Assembly: GCF_000247695.1 (NCBI RefSeq) | Contig: NW_004624795.1 | Span: 5,782,686-5,846,685, forward strand | DNA length: 64,000 nucleotides | Source: Heterocephalus glaber | Taxonomy: Eukaryota; Chordata; Mammalia; Rodentia; Bathyergidae | Direction: 5' to 3' | In this document: one piece after another, positions 9,818 to 19,700 of the stretch | How the letters are laid out: each line of letters opens with the position of its first letter | How positions within the stretch are numbered: the first letter of the stretch is position 1 | Position numbers and translations under genes: made by a program | The notes under the pieces: generated by a model | The model's database searches: none | What the model saw: the letters and a program-made list of their open reading frames with translations, nothing else | What the model was told of the DNA's origin: nothing

Positions 9818-10240
9818 GAGACGCCCAGACGAGCCGACCGGAGACCCGCTCACAGCCGGCAGCGGGAGCGGCGGCGGCGGGGACACCTCCAAGCGGACAT
9901 CGCCGACCGGCGGCAGGGGCCTCATAGGAGCTGCATGCGACCGCCACACAGTAGGGCCCAGAAACCACCTCCCGAAATGCCAGCTCTGGGTTGCCAGGAG
10001 GAAAACTCCTCAAAACCCAGAAATCATTTTCTAGGAAAGAAGACTGACTGTGGGACCTTGGCTCTGTTCCTGATGGCCAGGAGCTTCAGCTGTCTTGAGG
10101 TTGTGGCCTTGCCTGCGAGATTTTCCGATCAGGCATCGCCGAGGACAACTATAACCCAGAGTTCGGTGGGGTGGCTTAGGAGACACGTGGGCGTGGAATG
10201 ATGACGTATAAGGATGTGGAGGTCACTAATTGGCTGCGCT
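9818..10240 (-). promoter_or_regulatory. SLC35B1: SLC35B1 promoter / 5' UTR region
   Basis: The sequence upstream of the start codon is GC-rich with clustered CpG to about 9935 and has no evident TATA box. Further upstream are a CACGTG E-box (10184-10189), an ATF/CRE-like TGACGTAT (10202-10209) and an inverted CCAAT (ATTGG, 10229-10233), all within 50 bp. The transcription start is not visible from sequence alone. I checked for the ER-stress element (CCAAT, 9 nt, CCACG) and the spacing does not fit. Confidence 0.6.
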
Positions 10241-10459
10241 GTGCCAAGATGAGACCGTGGAGCAGGAAAGAGGAGGTGCAGCTTGCCCGGTAAATCAAAT
10301 TGTCTTTACACTGGTCAGCCGCCGGGTTTTCGCTGGGTCCTAACGCCAAGAAACTCCTAATGGCACCTCAGCGCCCTCTAGCTGCTGCCCAGCGTCGTAG
10401 CTCCGACCCGGATACATAAATCATTAAGCTCCTAAATGAGATGCCCCTAAACTCCTGCT

Positions 10460-10690
10460 AGGTCAGGTCCCTTGTCACTTCAAGACATTTGCAGACCTAC
10501 ACGTGTCCCCTAAATTCTGAGCCGTAGTTTTCCCAATCTGTAAACTAAGGGTTAATAGTACCCCCCGCCTCCGTCGTCCCTTAACTGGTTCTGATTAAAC
10601 GAGCTGAGGTTTGTGAAAGTGTCTTATAAACTGTAAAGTGTCCTGTACAAGTTTAAGGTATTATTAGTCATTACTCTTTCTCAACTTAGA
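10460..10690 (+). repeat. MIR remnant
   Basis: A diverged MIR with the order 'TTTTCCCAATCTGTAAACTA', 'TTAATAGTACC' and 'CTTATAAACTGTAAAG'. Confidence 0.55.
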
Positions 10691-11204
10691 TTTTACTTAA
10701 TCACATCCTGGAGGGGGAAATGCAAGCTTATTTAAGTGAGTTTTTTTTTTCAAGGACTTCTAGTTCACCAACAATGAAGCAAACCCTTTGGGTGCGCCCT
10801 GTAACCTCCAGGTGCTTTTCCATTTTTGAGCGTCTCCTATTGATCCAAGTGTTGGATCTCCACCTGGGAAGGAATTCCCAGAGCAAGACTGACACCAAGT
10901 CTTTTCACCACCACCCAAAACTGCAGCTGTCTCTCCCAACCTTAATAATAGGCCCGGTTCTCTGGCGCCCATTGGACTGGGGGCTGCTCTTCTAGCATCC
11001 TGCTCCTCTGGCACAGCTTCAGGGAAAGGAAGGAAACACTGGGTAGCACCACACCCATTGCTTGGGGCCTGACTAAGGCTTTGGGGGCAAGCCAGACATC
11101 TATCCCCGGCCCCATTTCCTTTCTGTTGGGAGAAGGGGGAATGCCCCACACATTTGCTGCCTTGCCCTGTGGCTTACTTTACTCAATCACTGGCACCTCC
11201 AGGG

Positions 11205-11570
11205 AACCAAATAGTGGCTGTTGAGAGACCTGGGTTCCAGTCCCAGATCTTTTTTTTGGTACTGGGGATCGAACTCAGGTCCTTGCGCTTGTGCAGCAGG
11301 CAGTGAAATCACTGAGCTAAATCCCCGGCCCCCAGACCTGCTTGTTTACCAGCTGGGACCTCAGACGATTTACTTGACCTCTGAATCAATTTTCCTCCGT
11401 GAAATTAACAGAACTACGACAAGCAGGAGAGTTCTGTGGCTAGAAGCATGGGCAATAGATTAAAATGATCAAGTTTCCAATCCTAACTCCCTCACTTTGC
11501 ATCTGTGTCTTTTGGGGAAAGTTATTCAATCTTTTTGACCTTCCCTCATTACCACAGTGAGATATACTAC
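11205..11570 (+). repeat. MIR remnant interrupted by a SINE
   Basis: MIR-like 'CCTGGGTTCCAGTCCCAGA' before and 'TTACTTGACCTCTGAATC' after the SINE at 11250-11330. A second, partly duplicated MIR-like part runs to 11570. Confidence 0.5.
11250..11330 (-). mobile_element. tRNA-derived SINE
   Basis: Antisense: T tract, GGTACTGGGGATCGAACTC, ending AAATCCCCGGCC. Confidence 0.88.
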
Positions 11571-12400
11571 ATTTCTCTCATTGGATAGTTGTCATTTTAA
11601 TGACATTTTATGGAAAGCACCTGAGGTGGTATCTGGTGCTTTATGAAGCCAATGAATGGTAGTTGAGACAGCCTGGCCAAGGGATTTGTCCTGAGGTCTT
11701 GTGAGACAAATACACCTGTACTTGTTGTGACTGCCCTTGAGGCAGTCAGCTTTCCACTCATACAGAAGGGATAATAAATCTTTTGTGAGAATGTTTTGTA
11801 AATTCCAAAGCACTTCAGAATGTTGGGGTGATTATTCCCATTTCCCCCCAAAGCCTAACAGCTCTTACAGGTGCAGCACTGGACTGAGAGGCTGCAAAAG
11901 GACAAGAGTTTCTTTGTGCCCTCCAAGGCCACACTGTGTGGCTACTCACTGAGGTGGGAAGAATATCTCAACAAGGATCCAAAAGTGCCCTAAAACTGTG
12001 CCAAGAGAATCCACCTGAATGCCATTCCCTGGTTGTGTCCCCCTTGTCAGTGCAAGAAGCATGCACATCAAAGTCTGTCCTTTGACCACCCTCATTTCCT
12101 CTCCCTATTGGGCTTTATCAGACTTGTGGAAGAATGGGGGACTCCCCAATGACTCCTTCACCCCACCTCTAGCACACACCACTCTCCAGTCTCGACATTT
12201 CCTGGGTCTGTTTATGGGTAGTTGGGAATGAAGAATCCAAGCCTGGTGTCCATCCATCCAGCACCCAGACCAGCATGATTGTGTGTTAAATAAGGGCTCT
12301 TTCCCTTGTAGACAGGGAAGCAATCAATATACTACCCTTCATTTCTACTGTGCTCCTCCCACCCTAGATATTTAACAGAACCTCAAGCTGCTGGGAATAG

Positions 12401-12439
<39 letters not shown>

Positions 12440-12495
12440 TTTGGTACCGGGGATCGAACTCGGGTCCTTGTGCTTGCGCAGCAGGCGGTGAAACC
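12401..12495 (-). mobile_element. TTTA microsatellite plus antisense tRNA-derived SINE, cut by the gap
   Basis: About ten TTTA units (12401-12442), probably an expanded SINE tail, followed by GGTACCGGGGATCGAACTCG. The element stops at the gap after GGCGGTGAAACC. Confidence 0.85.
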
Positions 12496-12595
12496 NNNNN
12501 NNNNNNNNNNNNNNNNNNNNNNNNNNNNNNNNNNNNNNNNNNNNNNNNNNNNNNNNNNNNNNNNNNNNNNNNNNNNNNNNNNNNNNNNNNNNNNN
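12496..12595. other. Assembly gap (100 N)
   Basis: Exactly 100 Ns, the conventional size for a gap of unknown length. The left edge lies inside an antisense tRNA-derived SINE preceded by a TTTA repeat. The right edge resumes in TTTATTTATTT at the FAM117A polyadenylation signal. A repeat-caused assembly break is likely. Confidence 0.95.
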
Positions 12596-13479
12596 TTTAT
12601 TTATTTGGTCTGTTAACACCAAGATCTGCAAAAAAAAAAAAAACAAAACCTCTAAACACAAGATAAGAAAACTCGAACTTTAACATTCTTCAATTTTGTG
12701 TAAGCTCTGCAGTACGGAAAATATACAAACTTCAAACAGCTGCAAAAATAGTGTCTTTGGGAGAAAATAGAGTTTCTACATCGATACAAGAAAAATCGGC
12801 ATTTTTCTAACCCAAGCCGGCCCTGGGGCGGGTGGAGGGAGCAGAGCCACCACTTGCCAGCTGCTCCCCTCCTCGCCACCCACCTGGGGTCGGGCTGCTG
12901 CTTAAGACAATCTTTAGTCAGGGTGAACGTGAGATGAAAATGCCACTTGGGAAAATGCTTGGTTAGCCCCTCTGTCAGCAGCTGAACTGGTTAAGTGTCC
13001 TGGCCGTCTAGGGCCACTTTGGTCAGCTCCTCCAAAGGGGGAGGAGGCTTGGGGATGGGGTTTCTGTCTTCTGGTCTGCTCTTCTGTTGTCTTGGGAGGT
13101 GGAGAGGGAAGGAAATCTGTCACCAGCTTCCTCCATGACAATGACAAGAGCTTCCTAGAAGTCATGGGGACTCACACCCTGGGGTGGGGGTCTCCAGGTC
13201 TTCTGGCTGAGCGTCCACCAAGGGAGGGAAGTGGTAGGGACACAGGTGTGAGCTGTGAGCCACCAGCTGCTAGTGAAGAAGGCAGGTCCCCTCAAATTGC
13301 CGGGGGCTGGTGTCCATCAGAAAGAGGACCCAGGGCTTTGACACAATAAATGAAAGTGCTCGAAGGCCGAGAGGGAGGGGCTTCTCCATCCATCCCCCAG
13401 CTCGGGAAGCTAGAGTGGCCTGCCACCAAGGCACTGGTCTCCACGGTACAGAGTGGGGGGGGGGGGTAGGGGTGTCCCC
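12596..13479 (-). other. FAM117A: FAM117A 3' UTR with polyadenylation signal
   Basis: About 880 nt of non-coding tail. Its last visible bases on the minus strand read AAATAAATAAA (12596-12606), giving two overlapping AATAAA signals directly against the assembly gap. The cleavage site would then fall inside the gap. The upstream part contains a 13-nt A run (12630-12642) and no interspersed repeats, as expected for a conserved 3' UTR. Confidence 0.65.
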
Positions 13480-13780
13480 TCAGACCACCAGGGAGCTCTG
13501 GAAAAGCACGGACTCTTCTGATGGTGGGGTGAGCTGCCATGGCTCAAATGGCAGTGGGGAGGCCTTGGAGGCCTCTGGATCCTTCCGAGGTGGAGCCCTG
13601 GGGCCGGCAGGGGGAAGGGGCGAGCCTGGGCTGGAGGGGCAGTTCCGGAAGATGAAGCCCATGCTGGGGAAGAGGGGCTTCATCAAGCTGACGGGGCAGA
13701 AGGCCGAGCCGGTCGGGTTGAAATGGACTTTGTTCTTGTCAGGACAGGAGGTCAGGAAGGCCAGGTCAGGGCCTGGGGAC
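13480..13780 (-). CDS. FAM117A: FAM117A coding exon 8 with stop codon (residues 354-453)
   Basis: The acceptor is CATCCTCCAG at 13781. The exon encodes SPGPDLAFLTSCPDKNKVHF, NPTGSAFCPVSLMKPLFP, GFIFRNCPSSPGSPLPP, PRKDPEASKASPLPFEPW and PPSEESVLFQSSLVV, then TGA (13480-13482). The C-terminus is highly conserved. Confidence 0.96.
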
Positions 13781-16700
13781 CTGGAGGATGGAGAGAGACA
13801 GACCCACACGTACACAGAGAAACAGCCAGTGAGCTAGGATGAGACACGTCGCCACAGCAGGGCATCCTCAGGGGAGCTGGGTCTCTGGTCAAACAGGGTG
13901 GGAACTCGGCCAAAAAATGAAAGGTCACGGTCTTCAGACCCCTCAGGTCTCCACTGTTTTTGTTTTGTTTTTGGTATTAGAGATTGAACCCAGCACCTTC
14001 ACACTGAGCTACACCCGCAGCCCCTTGTTATTTTTTGAGACAGGATCTCACTAAATCACTAAGCGGCCCTGGCTGGGCTTGAGCTTTCAATCCTCCTGCC
14101 TCAGCCTCCCTGAGTGCTGGGATTAGAGGCCTGTGCCACCATGCCGGGCTTCCATCATTTTTAAATATGGCTAAGCAACAGCCTTTGGCTAGAAACAGAG
14201 GGATAATTTCCAACAGTGTGATTCAGAAGAGATAGGAACCTTTTGCACCCAAGGATTTCATCAGGGAAGGATGGTGTTCAGGACAGAGCCAGGCATGGTG
14301 ACTTTCTAGGACTCTGGCTGAAGGTGGAAGCGCCAGCTTGGACCCACAGACAGTGTGCAGGGTTAAGAGTTCCAGCGTCACAGGCTTCTTAGTGGCATCC
14401 CTGGCCTCTGCCTACTGGGTGCCAGCAGTACTGTGTCCTCCCTCTCCCCCACCAGCTGTCTCCTGACACTGCCAGATGTCCCCTTAGGGGCATAAATGGC
14501 TCCTGTTAAGTCTGTGGGCCTAAGGAATCTGATTCATGAACACATTTGCAAGGCGGAACCGTCAAAACTGCTCCCGGGAGTAGAGCGGAGCTAGGACCAG
14601 GACAGAGGCACTCAGGCCTCTCGCAAGATCCGGGTCCCAACTTGCCACATGGCCTTGGCCATGGCTCCCTTGCGCTGAATATGGGAAAAATCACCCCTGC
14701 CCTTCTGACCACTTGGGGGAAATGGACGGATAAAGGAGGTTGGTCCACAGGCTCCTGAGTAAAATCCTTGTGATGACGAAGGGCAGTGGCTGGTCATGCT
14801 GGAAGGCCCAAAGAGCACTGGTGGGAGGCTTCCAGCAGAAAGACAGAGGGGAGGTGGCACTGTCCCTAATGGCTCCCATTGATTACCTTTCCCTTTGCGG
14901 GGGGTGGGGGAGTGGGGGTGCAGGGTCTCACTGTGTGATTTAGGCTTGGCCTGGAACTCATGGCACTCCTACTATCTTAGCCTCCCAAGTGCTAGGATAT
15001 GGGCATGTGCCACTGCATCTGGCCCTTTCTCGTTTCCATTTTTTATTGAAGTATACCATATACGCAGAATAATACACTCTGAACAGATTAGCACATTAAT
15101 TTCCATTTTAATCCTAGAATTCTAATATAATCCATGGCCCCCCAAAAGAAAAGCAAGGTGTGAGGAGAGCAGAAATCTGGCAGAGTGAGAAGAGGGAGCA
15201 GGCAGTGGCAGGCCACGTGCTGGGCTGTGCAGGAAGGGAGTCTCCATAGCAGCAAGGTGTCGCCTGGCAGAGATTGCTTGCTGAAGGGTGGGGAACCAGG
15301 CAGGGAGGGGATGCTGGTGTGTGCCCGAGAAGAATGTGACTGCAACCAGCAAGACCCTGGGCAGCCCGACTTCTTCCCTGGGAAATCCAGGTAATCTGAG
15401 AGGGGACAGCAGCTCAGAAGAGGAAAATGTGGTAAGAGAATCACTGCCCACATGAACTTTCCAATGGGCAAGTTGGTCAATTGAAGAGAGCCCATGAGCT
15501 GCTGAAGTTTAAACCCTGGGTAACTAGAAAATAACCTGTGGTTGCCAGCTCTCTTACATGGTGGGTGCAGAGGCAGGAGCCAGAAGGTAACTTTAAGATT
15601 GCGTCTGCCATTAGGAGTCTGGGGAAGAGGTGGAGCAAGCAACAGCCTAGTTTCTACCAACACTTCCAGCTTGGGACCACTCCGTTGTCCCGTGGAGGGA
15701 GGCAGGGAAGGCCAGGAACCCAGGTCTGTGGAGCTATGAGAGGCGGCCTCTTCCCTCCACACTCCTCGGAGGACCCAGGGCCAGAAGGGTTACCAGGCAG
15801 CAGCGACCACAGTCACAAAGCCCCCGCTGGTGGCAGATCGCTCCATAACTCCTACAGCCAGAGGGTGTGCTCTTCCTTCTCTGAGACACAAATGGTGCCC
15901 TCAACTCCTGAAAGCCAGTGCCAGCTACATCTTCACTGGCACACCGTGACTACACTTCCTGGCTGCCACGAAACCACAGCTTCCAGTGTGAATCTGACTC
16001 GGTGAAGATGAAGCCAGAGGGTTCTGCTTCAGGGGCTGTGTGGCTCTTTGGAGAGCCCAGCTTGAAATTCTCTGCTAATCAGAGGGATCCATAAGAATCC
16101 GCAGAAGAATGGCTTCTGAAATACTCACTCGGGTTCTAGAATATTCTACAGTCCTTACTTGCAAGGACTGGAAGTTTCTGTCTGTGAGTTCATGACACTT
16201 GAATTACTACACCACAGGGTGAAGGACTACTAGTGTGTGCTGTCAGTCTGTCTGCCTTTCTGACGCTGGACTATAAAATTCTCACACCTTCTGCAGGAAT
16301 GGAAAAACACAGAACAAAAGGCTTGGGCTTTGGTTTTGAGTATCTTTCCTTTCCAGCTCTTGCTGAGCCTGTGGCTGGCATGTGGGCAGGGAGTGGGTTT
16401 CTATGGAGATAATGATAAGCAAAGATTGAAGTGCTCCGAGGAGGTCATGTCAACAAGTTTGATCATGGAAAGACTGTAATACTGATAATCTGATGTAGAC
16501 AACACAACACCGCTAGACAAGAAGAGAGTCCAAGACTGAAGAAGGGGTCACACGGGGCCCTCCCCTTGTGTCCCTCCGTCTCCCATCCTGCCCATTGGAG
16601 GAACTCACGTTGCCTCTTCAAACACACGCACTCGCTCACAGCCTTCTGGGGGCTCCCGCTTGAAGACACAGCTGTGGTTGGGCTGAGGGGAGGCAGCGAA

Positions 16701-19700
16701 GGCAAGGACTGGAGATGGGCTGCCGTCTTCGAGGGAGGCCGGGTGGCCCGGAGAGGAGGCTGCAAATAGAGCAGGGCTGAGTGTGGTGGGGACAAAGGAA
16801 GCTCTCTGCTTTCTTGGGTGTCACAGCGCAAGGTTGGGAGGTACTCGACAAAGGAGGTGGCAGTGGCTATGCTAATGAGGCTGGGTTTTGTATTTCCTAT
16901 TTTTTTGTGTTTTGGTATCGGGGATCGAACTCAGGACCTTGCGCTTGCAAGGCAGGCGCCGGCACCACTGAGCTAGATCCCTGGCCCGAATGAGGCTGGT
17001 GTGTTTCATACTCTGCCTTAAAAACACCTTTGGAAAAAAAAAACACCTTTGAGGCAGCTTACAAATATATATGGCATATAATGATAATACTACACAGTTG
17101 AATTGATGGGAAGAGAAAGTCTCCTACCAATTCTGCATTCCCAGGAGGCGGGTGGGGACTGCAACTCTAAAGGAACCCTACCTGCTGTCCCTCTCTGCCT
17201 TTTCCCAAGGCTGCAATGCCCTACCAGCCAGTATACCGCTGCTTCTCCTTGCCGCGTCCTCAAATCTGTCCCTCCATCCGGGCAGCAGTGCTGTCCCAAC
17301 TGTGCAAAGCAACCTTTACACAACGCCACTTAGAGGGTAAAACTCCTCTCATGTTTCCCCAAGCCAATGTACTTTACCTAGGTTGCAAATATTGACTTTA
17401 TCTGTATTTATATCACCTTTATTCCTTCATAGCCCATGCTCTATTTACCTGTGTCCTGTCAGCCCATGCCCTCGACCAGCCCACCTCTGGGGCTGCTGTG
17501 AGCAGAAGGGACATGTGAACGGAGACACCCTGGCTTTCCACTACAGCGGGCTGAACTTCAGCCAAAACACCAGGACAGGAGGGATTGTTTTTTTGGATTC
17601 CAGTGAAGATGAAGTAAAAGCATGGGTGCAAAGACTTTGTAAACTACAAACCAGAATGTGACATGAAGGACCATTGTTACTGTTGTTAGTTTAGTGTGCA
17701 GAAAGAAGATAACGTACAAGGATATTCTAGTGGCTCATGAGTAATACTGCTGGGCCTTAGCGTTCCTGTGGAGCCTCCGGCAGCTCAGGCTCAACCCTGC
17801 TGGCTCAGCACCGTGCCTTACCTTTGTCACTGGGGACGGATGCCAGCTCCTCGACAGCACCCCGGTGCTCCTCACGGCTGGCCCTGCCAGAGGGCTGGGG
17901 GGATGCCAGCAGCATGGAGGGAGAGCTGGCAGGGTTGCCTTGCTCCAGGAGGAGGAGGGGGTGATCATAGCTGCTGCTGTGGGGAGGAGCCGGGGCACGG
18001 TGCCCATCAGGGACTTCAAGGATCTGATGAGGAAGAAGGAAGAGGCTCTCAGTCCTCAACTCTTCAGTGACCCCAAGGTTACTCCCCGCGCCCTCCCTCT
18101 CGGCCTCTCTTCCTAACCCACAGTGATAACTGAACGACGTTTCCTCTAGAGATGCACTCCCCAGCCTCCCCTCAATCTAGGGGGTGCCTTGGCTCTCCCA
18201 CAGCACTGTTCTTTTCCCCACAGCATAGGCTGCCCATGATAATCACATAGCCCTCGTGTGGTGTGGCCAGTGTGTCGCCTCAGCAGTAGGACAGAGACCT
18301 ATGTGCTGGGCTCTGGGGACACAAAGGTAACATACACAGGCGGACCAAGGCACCAGGACATTGTCTGTGCTGTGCATTGTCTCAGGACAAGCGTGCCAGT
18401 GCCTGACACAGGCCAAATACCCATGTCACTCCTCTGTAAACAGTCACTGGTTTTCGGACGCCCAGCTCACTACATGGTGTGCATGTGTTTGAGGGTACAT
18501 GAAATCCTGCATATGCCCAAGTTAAAAATCAACCAGTAGGTAAATCATGAACTGAGTGTGCCCACTGGAATTCCATGAATAGTGCCTAACTGGCGCTCCC
18601 GGAGTGCCCTGCGTCAGTATAAAAATGTGCCTGGGACTGCAAAAAAGGTAGCACATAATTCAGCATGGGAGCGGGGCAGGAGACGGCCACACGGGGGCAG
18701 CTGGGCATGAAGGGCGAAGCCTGGGGGCGTGTCACCAGGTAGAGAGCGCAGGAAGGAAGTGGCGACGTCACTGCAGGGTGGCACGAGCTGAGGCTCAGGT
18801 GGGTGACAGTGCTGAGGACTCAGGGAACGTGAGCTGGCAGCTTGGCGGGAGAATGATGCCCGGCCTGTCCGTCCTGCTGGGGACCCTGCTCTCCGCTCAC
18901 CACACTAGGCCTTCCCCAGCTGCACCCACTCACCCACCTCTGCTGTGGCTGAGCTCAGCTCATGCTCCTCCATTCATGCAGCCACAGCCCGAGAGGCCAC
19001 CACTCACCCTCAGCAGCTCCTCTTCTCCCTGCTCCTTCACAAACACCTCCTCCAGCTCTTGGTTGAGCCCCTCCAGGCTCCTGTGCAGGCAGGGGCTGAG
19101 TCGCAGGACCGGGGACCCCGAGGGGAAGCTGGGAGGGGACGCCTGAGGAGGAGGCGAGTCAAAGGATCACCGGAAGCCCCACCAAGCTCCACCGCTATCG
19201 GTTCTGTCCTGGACAGCAACCTCGTCCACCCACACTGCAGGACCAAGTGAAGAAAGGGCCGTCTGGGGCGGCCACAGATTGCAGCCAGGCCCATTCCACT
19301 TGGCAGGCTTTTCTGCACTTTAGAGCCCTGAGAGGCCCTAGCGTCACTCTTGGGTCACTGTCTCAGACACATGGGGATGGGGAGGAGGAGACAGATATGC
19401 AGAACAGCAATGAACCCTTCTGACGTCACTCAGACCAGTCCAAGTTTGGGCTAAAAGCCACCTGGCCACCCAGGTGGCCACAAAAGCATGCTACATGGTG
19501 GGCTCAGTAGCTGCCGGACTCGAGAGAATTCTGTGAGCATCATGGAAGCAGACAGGAGCAGGCTGGGGGACAAAACTCACCCTCAGTGCTCCCCGCACAG
19601 TGTGGTCCCCTTGGAGGGGGGAACCTCGCTCCTTCTCTTTCCCACTGCGGCTGAGCTTCGTCCGCTGCAGCTGTTGCTTCAACTTGGTAATCTGGCAGCC

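Larger units (their letters stand above)
9990..12495. other. Intergenic spacer between SLC35B1 and FAM117A
   Basis: About 2.5 kb between the SLC35B1 promoter and the FAM117A 3' end. It contains MIR remnants (10460-10690, and 11205-11570 interrupted by a SINE), unique sequence at 11590-12360 without recognisable coding content, and a TTTA microsatellite with a SINE at its right end. Confidence 0.6.
13781..16608 (-). other. FAM117A: FAM117A intron 7
   Basis: A 2.8-kb intron with one antisense B1-dID dimer (13957-14149) and one antisense B1 (14908-15023). The 224-codon minus-strand open frame at 15088-15762 resembles no family I know and is treated as chance. Confidence 0.7.

Noticed and set aside
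10184..10233. ER-stress response element upstream of SLC35B1
   Set aside because: CCAAT and CCACG are both present but 32 nt apart rather than 9, so the classic ERSE definition is not met.
13310..13837. 175-codon plus-strand open frame
   Set aside because: Antisense shadow of FAM117A exon 8, which has clear family similarity and splice sites.
15088..15762. 224-codon minus-strand open frame in FAM117A intron 7
   Set aside because: No recognisable domain, odd composition and no link to flanking exon phases; likely chance in GC-rich sequence.
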